Assembly: GCF_018967845.1 (NCBI RefSeq) | Contig: NZ_JAHLZZ010000001.1 | Span: forward strand, 2,852,001-2,916,000 | Reading direction: 5' to 3' | DNA length: 64,000 bases | Source: Hymenobacter siberiensis | GTDB taxonomy: Bacteria > Bacteroidota > Bacteroidia > Cytophagales > Hymenobacteraceae | Notes under the pieces: generated by a model | What the model was told of the DNA's origin: nothing | Seen by the model: only the letters and a program-made list of their open reading frames with translations | Database searches by the model: none | Made by a program: the position numbers and the translations under genes | Shown here: positions 24,865 to 31,142 of the stretch, piece after piece | Numbering within the stretch: position 1 is the first letter of the stretch | How the letters are laid out: every line of letters starts with the position of its first letter

Positions 24865-26185
24865 AAAAAAGTCCTTTGCGCTGCTTTAGGGCCACGGGCT
24901 GCCCGGGAAACTGCCGGTTGAAGTCGGCCACAATGGCTTTTTCGTGCTGCGGAAAAAACTCGGGGTCGAAGTTGGCCGCCCCAAACTGGCTCATGACCGT
25001 GGCCACGGGCGTGCGCCCGGCAATCCACTGCTCGCATACGGCGTGGCGCAGGCGCAGGCCCAGCGCGTTGAAGCCCACCACGGCGTGCGGGGCCTCGCTC
25101 CTGAAGTATACGCGCACTGCCGCCCGGCTGCCGGGGTGCTCCCAGTAAAAGCTGGCGAGGCCGGGCGTGGGGCCGGCCGGAGCCTGGCCGTAGGTCTGGT
25201 ATTCGAGGTTGAAGAACTTGGCCGAGTTGAACCAGATGCCACGCCGGTAGGACGTGGCCTGCCCGGCAATGGTGTGGGCCACGGTTTCGCCCTGCATCCG
25301 ACCGGTGTACCAGAGCTGCTCGATGGGCACCTCGCCCGCGCCGGGCTGGCGGTGCTGGGCGCAGTCGCCGGCCGCGAATACGTTGGGCACGTTGGTGCGC
25401 AGGAATTCATCGACCAGAATGCCCCGGTCGGTTTCCACGTTCGAGGTGCTGGCCAGCGCGAGGTTGGGTGTGACGCCGGTGGCCAGGCCCACCCACTGGC
25501 AGGGGATTTCCTCGCCGGCCGTGGTGACTACGGCGCGCACGCGGCCCTGGGCATCGCCCAGAATCTCGCGTAGCTCGGTCTGGTAGCGCACCGAGATGTG
25601 GTTTTCCTGGAACTGGCGGTCCACCAGGTGGGCCTCTTCGGGCGGCAGCACCGCGCCCCAGTAGCGGGCGTCGCGCACCAGCACCACGGGCTCGATGCCC
25701 CGGGTGTGCAGCATTTCGGCCAGCTCTACGCCAATGAGGCCGCCGCCCACCACCACGCCCCGGCTGATGCCGTGGGTGTCGCGGGTCATGGCTTCCAAAT
25801 CGGGGAGGTTATAGAGGCCCTGCACGCCGGCCAGCTCCTGCCCGGGCCAGTCAAACAGCTTACTTTCGGAGCCGGTGGCCAGCAGCAGCTGGTCGTAGGC
25901 GAGGGTGGTGCCGTCGTCGAGGAGGAGCTGCTTTTCGGCCGTATGGAGGGCGGTGGCGGTGGCGTGCACCAGGGCGAGCCGGTTTTCCTCCCAAAACCAG
26001 TCCTCGTAGGGCTTGATGTCCTGCGCGCGCAGGTGGCCCATGTACACGTACATGAGCGCGGTGCGGGAGTAGTGGTGGGCGCTTTCGCTCGATACCAGCG
26101 TGATGCGGGCCTCGGGCTGGAGCCGGCGCACGGTGAGGGCGCACGTCACGCCGGTAATGCCGTTGCCGAGAATGACGAGGTGCAT
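24851..26185 (-). CDS. NAD(P)/FAD-dependent oxidoreductase (NirB/rubredoxin-reductase type)
   Basis: This 444-residue flavoprotein starts at ATG 26185 (MHLVILGNGITGVTCAL), so the FAD-binding GxGxxG is at the very N terminus; the longer frame is rejected. The NAD(P) site is VVVGGGLIGVELAE and the second FAD motif is VPNVFAAGDCAQ. The class is pyridine nucleotide-disulfide oxidoreductase without a redox disulfide, as in ferredoxin/rubredoxin reductases. It heads a run with a small membrane protein and a polyferredoxin, which are likely electron acceptors. The C-terminal IKN falls in a repeat arm. Confidence 0.88.
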   Translation of the reverse strand: MHLVILGNGITGVTCALTVRRLQPEARITLVSSESAHHYSRTALMYVYMGHLRAQDIKPYEDWFWEENRLALVHATATALHTAEKQLLLDDGTTLAYDQLLLATGSESKLFDWPGQELAGVQGLYNLPDLEAMTRDTHGISRGVVVGGGLIGVELAEMLHTRGIEPVVLVRDARYWGAVLPPEEAHLVDRQFQENHISVRYQTELREILGDAQGRVRAVVTTAGEEIPCQWVGLATGVTPNLALASTSNVETDRGILVDEFLRTNVPNVFAAGDCAQHRQPGAGEVPIEQLWYTGRMQGETVAHTIAGQATSYRRGIWFNSAKFFNLEYQTYGQAPAGPTPGLASFYWEHPGSRAAVRVYFRSEAPHAVVGFNALGLRLRHAVCEQWIAGRTPVATVMSQFGAANFDPEFFPQHEKAIVADFNRQFPGQPVALKQRKGLFSIKN

Positions 26186-26590
26186 GGGCGGGGAGGTAAA
26201 AAAGTCAGGTGTCAAATGTAGCGACAAGGTAGGCCGGGCGGCGGCCCGGTGTCTTCGGCTCGGGCAGAAGCAGCGTGGAAGCAACCTGCCTCACTTACGT
26301 GAAGGAGGCCGATGCGGAGAAAATCGTGCAGCTGCCCGAAATATTCCAGCGGTATGATAGTGGCTTCAGCACCAACGGCAAAACGGGGGTGATGTATGTG
26401 AATCAGTTCCGTTAAAAATGGTCGTATTCCCACCTTGTATACCGCCGAATACTACCCCTACAACTGGATGCTGAACGACCAGAAGCGCACCGACGCCGAG
26501 ACCGTGGCCAGCAAATAAGCCCCGCCCGGCGTAACGCATTGCCGGGGACTGCGTAAGCCAGAGACACTTCATCCTCTGTCTTCCCAGCTT
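26186..26590 (+). pseudogene. Possible degraded coding fragments
   Basis: No intact gene is present in this 405-bp gap. Two plus-strand stretches look coding. One ends at TAA 26413-26415 and reads EATCLTYVKEADAEK and then FQRYDSGFSTNGKTGVMY. A second in another frame, ending at TAA 26516-26518, reads GRIPTLYTAEYYPYNWMLND. Both have protein-like composition and no start. They could be the tail of one gene broken by a frameshift, or chance. I do not recognise the family. Confidence 0.3.
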
Positions 26591-27016
26591 ATGATTCCCG
26601 ATAATATCTCCGGCGACGGCACCGACCCCAACGAAGGCGAACACGCCGATATTGCTGAAAACAAGAAGTTTCCGAAAAACGAAGAGCTGGAAAAACAAAA
26701 AGAATACCAGCAGGAAGAGAGCAACGGCAAAGCCAGTAATGACCCAACTGCCGCCCGCAACGTGGGCCCCAACGGCTACACCCAGCGCAACAACCAGAAG
26801 GACCAGCTGGAAAACCTCCACATTGGCGGCTCCGAAACCACCCCGCAGGGCGGCAATAACCACACCACCGCCGGCGAGCAGGCCCAGGGCCCCGGCTTTG
26901 AGGCCGAAGGCAGTTACGCACTCGATAAGTTGCGCACAAAGGAGCAGAAATTTGGCGAAAAAGCCCCCAGCGGCCCCGCTAAGTCCGTCAGCGACGGCGA
27001 AGCTTCCGGCGAGTAA
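26591..27016 (+). CDS. Hydrophilic, probably disordered hypothetical protein
   Basis: This 141-residue protein starts MIPDNISGDGTDPNEGEHAD. It is rich in Glu, Lys, Gln, Asn and Gly, has no hydrophobic segment or cysteine, and looks intrinsically disordered throughout. Blocks such as ARNVGPNGYTQRNNQKDQLE recall small stress or desiccation-type proteins of soil Bacteroidota, but no named family is supported. It stands alone between a degraded region and a repeat-bearing gap. Reading in this frame is preferred over the overlapping plus-strand frame, which is Pro/Thr-rich and artefactual. Confidence 0.6.
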   Translation: MIPDNISGDGTDPNEGEHADIAENKKFPKNEELEKQKEYQQEESNGKASNDPTAARNVGPNGYTQRNNQKDQLENLHIGGSETTPQGGNNHTTAGEQAQGPGFEAEGSYALDKLRTKEQKFGEKAPSGPAKSVSDGEASGE

Positions 27017-27402
27017 GGCGTTATCAGACGCGTACATGCAAAAAATGAACAGCCGGGCCGTAGCCCGCTACGACTACGGTCGGGCGGCTCCGGCCCGGCT
27101 TGCTTATGCCTTAGCCACTAATGCACTAGGCGGGCATGGGCCATTGACAGTCGCATCCAGGCCACGGCGTTAATTTACTGCCCCAAAAAAAGGGAAGCCG
27201 GGGTAGTTAACGCCGCACAAAGCTTAACTTGCGCAGCCTAATTTGGAAGGGAAGCTGTTTAGAAAGGTACTCAAACGGTCATGCAGAGCGCAGCGAAGCA
27301 TGACCGTTTGAGTACCTTTTGTGACTTCCTAAACAACTCCAGGGTGTCTTTGACCAATAAAAAAATCTGCGCAAGTTTTAATCCACAGTTTACTTTTTTA
27401 CG
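27017..27402. other. Repeat-bearing intergenic region
   Basis: This 386-bp gap has no supported gene. An imperfect GC-rich inverted repeat (AGCCGGGCCG near 27050 with CGGCCCGGCT near 27093) may be a terminator for the preceding gene. The 22-bp-arm element at 27263-27319 follows, and AT-rich sequence before ATG 27403 probably holds its promoter. Confidence 0.45.
27247..27346. repeat. TGTTTAG-type palindromic element, shortened copy
   Basis: Arms 27263-27284 and 27298-27319 (AAAGGTACTCAAACGGTCAT core) pair exactly. The left side reads GAAGCTGTTTAGAAAGG and the right CCTAAACAACTCC, as in the full copies at 48838-48926 and 55850-55938, but the left arm lacks the GTCACAAA segment that the others carry. 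Confidence 0.85.
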
Positions 27403-28110
27403 ATGAATTCAGAAAATCTACCCAAGGTTGATGATGAGCCCTATAATCCAAATTTTGATGCTCAGGATGAGGATGTTATGTCGGGGGGTAATAACAAGCT
27501 CACCTATATTCTGGTAGGCGTAATTCTGGCGCTGGTGCTGGGCTATGTGGCCCTGCCCAAAGGCGGCGGCAGCGGCATGGCTTCGGTCACGCCCACCTTT
27601 ATGCTCGATGATGCGGCCGTGACCGCCACGGCCCCCACTGCGGCCGACAGCATTGCCGCCGGTCTCAAAGCCACCCCGGTAGTTGCCGAAGAAGAAAATA
27701 CCGCTAAAACGACCACCAAAACGACCACCAAAACGACCACTGCCGCCCCGGCTGCCATGGCCGCTGCTGCGCCCGTAGTAACCGCTGCGGCCGCGCCCGT
27801 GGAAGATGCCCCGGCCCCCGCGCCCGTGGCTGCTCCTGAGCCGGCCGCGCCCACTACCGTCACCATCTCGGGCAAGATTGAGGATGAGAACGGCCGGCCG
27901 CTGGTGGGTGCCACCGTGCTGCTGAAAGGCAGCAGCAAAGGCAGCAGCACCGACGCCAACGGCAACTATACCATGGAAGTGCCCAGCGGCGACAACACGC
28001 TCATCTATGGCTACGGCGGCTACGACGACGAAGTGCTGCGCAACAGCGGCAGTAAGCCCGTGAACGTGACCCTCACGCCCCGGGCCAAAACCGGCCGCAA
28101 GCGCCGCTAA
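27403..28110 (+). CDS. Membrane-anchored protein with carboxypeptidase-regulatory-like domain
   Basis: This 235-residue protein has an acidic N terminus (MNSENLPKVDDEPYNP), one membrane helix at about 31-48 (LTYILVGVILALVLGYVAL), an Ala/Thr/Pro-rich linker of about 100 residues, and a C-terminal beta domain starting VTISGKIEDENGRPLVGATVL. That domain is of the CarboxypepD_reg-like type (GxVxDxxGxPLxGAxV), common in TonB-dependent receptor N termini. The linker contains a 12-bp tandem repeat giving KTTTKTTTKTTT. The layout resembles a periplasm-spanning protein, TonB-like in shape but without the TonB C-terminal motif. Function unknown. Confidence 0.75.
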   Translation: MNSENLPKVDDEPYNPNFDAQDEDVMSGGNNKLTYILVGVILALVLGYVALPKGGGSGMASVTPTFMLDDAAVTATAPTAADSIAAGLKATPVVAEEENTAKTTTKTTTKTTTAAPAAMAAAAPVVTAAAAPVEDAPAPAPVAAPEPAAPTTVTISGKIEDENGRPLVGATVLLKGSSKGSSTDANGNYTMEVPSGDNTLIYGYGGYDDEVLRNSGSKPVNVTLTPRAKTGRKRR

Positions 28111-28134
28111 GCTTCCGGGCAAGTTATCAGTATG

Positions 28135-28168
28135 AAAAAAGGCCTCCCAGTGCGGGAGGCCTTTTTTT
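28135..28168. terminator. Bidirectional intrinsic terminator
   Basis: GGCCTCCC pairs with GGGAGGCC around a short loop, with A-runs on the left and a seven-T run on the right. It lies 24 bp after the stop of the preceding gene, and a 23-bp-arm palindrome follows. Confidence 0.9.
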
Positions 28169-28189
28169 GTGCCAACGAAATAGCGGTTT

Positions 28190-28263
28190 GTCATTCCGAC
28201 GCGGGAGGAATCGGGGTGAAAAAATAACGTGTCTTCCTCAGATTCCTCCCGCGTCGGAATGAC
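28190..28263. repeat. Palindromic element (23-bp perfect arms)
   Basis: Arms 28190-28212 and 28241-28263 are exact inverted copies with GTCATTCCGACGCGGGAGGA. It lies just past the 3' end of the APC permease gene, facing the plus-strand terminator at 28135. Confidence 0.9.
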
Positions 28264-28273
28264 AGAACCGGTG

Positions 28274-29752
28274 CTAAGCCCCGGCCTTGCCTCCGAAGCG
28301 GCGGCCAAACAGGAAGTATACCGGCAGGCCCAGCGCCACCAGGCCCAGGCCCCGGCGTGAGAATTCGGCGGTGTCGGGGGCGATGAGCAGAATGATGCAG
28401 AAGGTCGAGGCCAGCAGCACATAGAGACCCGGCACCAGCGGGTAGCCCCAGGCGCGGTAGGGGCGCGGGGCCTCGGGCCGGGTGCGGCGCAGCACGAAAA
28501 TGCCGATGATGGTGACGACGTAGAACAGAATTACGGCGAACATCACGTAGTTGAGCAGCTGGCCGTAGGAGCCGCTGAGGCAGAGCAGGCAGGCCCACAG
28601 GCACTGCGCCCACAGGGCGCGGCCGGGCACGCCGGCCGCGTTCAATTGGGCCAGGCCGGGGAAGAACAGGCCGTCCTTGGCCATGGCAAAGTAGGCGCGG
28701 GAGCCGCTGAGAATGATGCCGTTATTGGCCCCGAACGTGCTGAGCATGATGAGCACGGCCATGACATAGGCGCCGGCTTTGCCCAGTACCGATTCGGCCA
28801 CGGCGGTGGCCACGCGGTCGTCGGTGGCGTACTGAATGCCGCGGCCGGCCAGGGTGGCGGCCTCGGGCGCGCCGTGCAGGGGCAGCACCAGCAGGTACAC
28901 GATGTTGATGAGGATGTAGAGGGCCGTGACGATGGCCGTGCCGATGGCCATGCTGCGCACCAGCGTGCGCTCTGGGTTCTGGATTTCCTCGCCCGCGAAG
29001 CCGATGTTGTTCCACGAATCGGAAGAAAACAGCGAGCCCGTCATGGCCATGCCGATGGCAATAACCAGCGAATAGCCGCTGATGGGCAGCGGCGCGGCGC
29101 TCACGCCGGGGGCCGGGTAGCGGGTGGCCGTCCAGAGGTCGGCGAAGTTGGCGGCGATGGCCTCGTGGTTCAGGCCCAGCGCCACCCCAAAGATGATGAG
29201 CAAGGCCAGCGCCACCAGCTTGGTGCTACCCAGCACGTTCTGGATAATCTTGCCGGTGCGCACGCCCTGCGCATTGAGGGCCGTGATGCCGATGATGAGG
29301 ATGATAGCCAGCAGCTGCACGCTGCTAAACTCGAAGCTGCCAGCTTTAAAAAGCAGGTTCTTCACGCTGAACCAGGGCCGGAGCACACCCGTGAACTTGG
29401 CAAATGCCACGGCCACGGCCGCAATCACACCGGTCTGAATGACCAAGAACAGCGTCCAGCCATACAGGAAGGCGGTGAGGCGGCCGAAGGCTTCGCGCAG
29501 GTACACGTACTGCCCGCCCACCTTGGGGAACATGCTGGCCAGCTCGCCGTAGCTGATGGCCCCGGCCATGGTGATGAAACCGGTGAGCAGCCACACCACC
29601 AGCAGCCAGCCAGCGCTGCCCACTTGCCGCGCAATGTCGGCCGAAACAATGAAGATACCGGAGCCTATCATGCTGCCGGTGACCAGCATAATGGCGTCGA
29701 AAAGATTAATGGCCCGCTTGAAATGCGGTTGGTCAGGTTGAGGTTCGGTCAT
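28274..29752 (-). CDS. APC superfamily amino acid permease
   Basis: This 492-residue inner-membrane transporter starts at ATG 29752 (MTEPQPDQPHFKRAINLFD). The APC hallmark is in helix 1: IMLVTGSMIGSGIFIVSADI. About 12 hydrophobic segments follow, with GAISYGELASMFPKVGGQYVYLREAFG in two parts in helix 2-3, as in the amino acid/polyamine/LAT-like family. Length is normal. Substrate cannot be read from the sequence; LAT-type exchangers and serine/threonine transporters are the nearest in layout. A terminator at 29787-29810 separates it from the lipoprotein gene upstream. Confidence 0.88.
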   Translation of the reverse strand: MTEPQPDQPHFKRAINLFDAIMLVTGSMIGSGIFIVSADIARQVGSAGWLLVVWLLTGFITMAGAISYGELASMFPKVGGQYVYLREAFGRLTAFLYGWTLFLVIQTGVIAAVAVAFAKFTGVLRPWFSVKNLLFKAGSFEFSSVQLLAIILIIGITALNAQGVRTGKIIQNVLGSTKLVALALLIIFGVALGLNHEAIAANFADLWTATRYPAPGVSAAPLPISGYSLVIAIGMAMTGSLFSSDSWNNIGFAGEEIQNPERTLVRSMAIGTAIVTALYILINIVYLLVLPLHGAPEAATLAGRGIQYATDDRVATAVAESVLGKAGAYVMAVLIMLSTFGANNGIILSGSRAYFAMAKDGLFFPGLAQLNAAGVPGRALWAQCLWACLLCLSGSYGQLLNYVMFAVILFYVVTIIGIFVLRRTRPEAPRPYRAWGYPLVPGLYVLLASTFCIILLIAPDTAEFSRRGLGLVALGLPVYFLFGRRFGGKAGA

Positions 29753-29786
29753 AAAAAAGCAGGGATTTTTGTCAAAGAAAACGAAA

Positions 29787-29810
29787 AGGCCCGCCGTGGA
29801 AGGCGGGCCT
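29787..29810 (-). terminator. Intrinsic terminator, minus strand
   Basis: AGGCCCGCC pairs with GGCGGGCCT; on the minus strand the stem is followed by TTTTCG. It ends the lipoprotein gene at 29834 before the permease start. Confidence 0.75.
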
Positions 29811-29833
29811 AGCAATTAAAAGCCGGAAAAGCG

Positions 29834-30364
29834 TTAAAATTCGCTGCGGTCGTACCAGCTGCGCATGCGCCACGGGTCGTTCCGATTCTTGCGCGTCAGC
29901 ACCAGCCGGGCCGTGCCCGAGCCCGAAAACCGCTCGTTATCGCGCTGCTCAATGGTGAGCAGGAAGGAGCGTTCCACGCTGGCCAGCGTGTCGGAGGCCA
30001 GCGTGTCGGAGCTGGGCAGGTACTGCGTCCACTGCAGGTTGATAGAGCGGGCGGCCCGGAAGAGGCGGTAGGTGGTGTTGGCGTCCACGTCGCGGGTCCA
30101 GGAGCGGTCGAGGTTGGCGGCGAAGTCGCGGTAGGTGAACTTGAACTTCGGCGAAAGCAGCTGGCCGTAGAGGGTGGAATCGCGTAATTGGTAGGCCGAC
30201 CGGAACCGGTCGAAGAAACCGCGCACGTACACGGGGTTGCCCAGCAGCTCGTTCTGGTCGGCGGGCACCTCGTCGAGGGCCGGGGCGAAAGGGTTGCACG
30301 CGGGCACCGTCAGCATGAGCACAATGCCCGAGAGCAGCACAGTGGGGCGGGACGGTAATTTCAT
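29834..30364 (-). CDS. Hypothetical lipoprotein, NTF2-like appearance
   Basis: This 176-residue protein begins MKLPSRPTVLLSGIVLMLTVPAC, with a lipobox cysteine. The mature part (VRGFFDRFRSAYQLRDSTLYGQLL, split over an early helix; then NTTYRLFRAARSINLQW; then GSGTARLVLTRKNR and WRMRSWYDRS) has the helix-then-sheet layout of NTF2/SnoaL-like domains. The C-terminal WRM or WRI plus SWxDR pattern also occurs in the neighbour at 30414-31007, so the two are probably a duplicated pair. No function is known. Confidence 0.7.
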   Translation of the reverse strand: MKLPSRPTVLLSGIVLMLTVPACNPFAPALDEVPADQNELLGNPVYVRGFFDRFRSAYQLRDSTLYGQLLSPKFKFTYRDFAANLDRSWTRDVDANTTYRLFRAARSINLQWTQYLPSSDTLASDTLASVERSFLLTIEQRDNERFSGSGTARLVLTRKNRNDPWRMRSWYDRSEF

Positions 30365-30413
30365 GAGGCGAAATATACGCTTCGTTGAACGAAGATGGAA
30401 ACGGTCATTCCCC

Positions 30414-31007
30414 TCAATGCGAGCTGAAGTATTTTTTCAAATCCGTCCAGCACAGGCCGGGGGTGGTGCGCTGGTCGCGCCAGGATACGATGCGCCACTC
30501 GTTGTTGCGGCGGCGCAGGATGAGGCGGATGTTGCCCTGCAAAAGGCCGGCACGGAAGGCCGTATCCTGCTGCGTGATTTTGAGTTGGTACAGGGCCGAA
30601 ACCTCAGCTGAATCGGTGGTGTAGAGCTGGTCGCGGCGGCCGATGAGAGTGAGCGTGTTGGCGGTGCCGGTAGCCGTGCGACGGCGCAGGCTACTGAAGT
30701 AAGTGGTTTCTTCGGGCACGCTCCAGTTGGCAAACAGGGCGGGCGAGGACCCGGCGCTGGTGGGGTCGGGCACGAAGCGGTAGTCGGGCCCGCTGAAGGT
30801 GCGCTCGTAGTTGCCCACGTTCACGCTTTGCACGGCCGTGGTGAAGTTGGCCAGCAGAATACCAATCTGGGTGGGCTGAATCCACTCGCTGGCCGTTGCT
30901 GCGGGCTCGGGCTCGCGCAGCTGGAAGCAGGCCGGCAGCGCCAGCAGGCCCAACCTGCCCAGGAGGCGGGCCGCGTTGCCGGTTAATGCCTTGGGCCAAT
31001 TATGCAT
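30414..31007 (-). CDS. Hypothetical lipoprotein, paralogue of neighbour
   Basis: This 197-residue protein starts at ATG 31007. A hydrophobic leader ending LLALPAC fits a lipoprotein signal, preceded by a longer-than-usual polar N terminus (MHNWPKALTGNAARLL). The mature part has LLANFTTAVQSVNVGNYERTF and ends with RLILRRRNNEWRIVSWRDQR, like the neighbour at 29834. The two genes are 49 bp apart on the same strand and likely form an operon. No domain was recognised beyond an NTF2-like layout. Confidence 0.68.
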   Translation of the reverse strand: MHNWPKALTGNAARLLGRLGLLALPACFQLREPEPAATASEWIQPTQIGILLANFTTAVQSVNVGNYERTFSGPDYRFVPDPTSAGSSPALFANWSVPEETTYFSSLRRRTATGTANTLTLIGRRDQLYTTDSAEVSALYQLKITQQDTAFRAGLLQGNIRLILRRRNNEWRIVSWRDQRTTPGLCWTDLKKYFSSH

Positions 31008-31109
31008 AATGAAGCAGGGGAGAGGTATTCACCAGAAAGATACGCGGTGCAGGGCGTTCTAAAAACAAGCCGGCGCGGGGCCGCCCATCGGCCAAACCGC
31101 ATCCCGCCG

Positions 31110-31117
31110 TACTTTCG
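31110..31117 (+). promoter_or_regulatory. -7-like box TACTTTCG before the 920-residue gene
   Basis: GCCGTACTTTCG occurs 26 bp before ATG 31143. The same GCCGTACTTT string lies before the genes at 36563 and 57757. It approximates TAnnTTTG with one base less. No -33 element is obvious. Confidence 0.35.
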
Positions 31118-31142
31118 TCGCCCGTCATCCGCTGTCCCCTGC

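Noticed and set aside
26652..27173. 173-residue plus-strand frame overlapping the hydrophilic protein
   Set aside because: Pro/Thr/Lys-rich frame with no family features; the 26591 frame has more natural composition and a better start.
28646..29812. 388-residue plus-strand open frame opposite the APC permease
   Set aside because: Gly/His/Gln-rich antisense frame; the permease on the minus strand has the APC signature.
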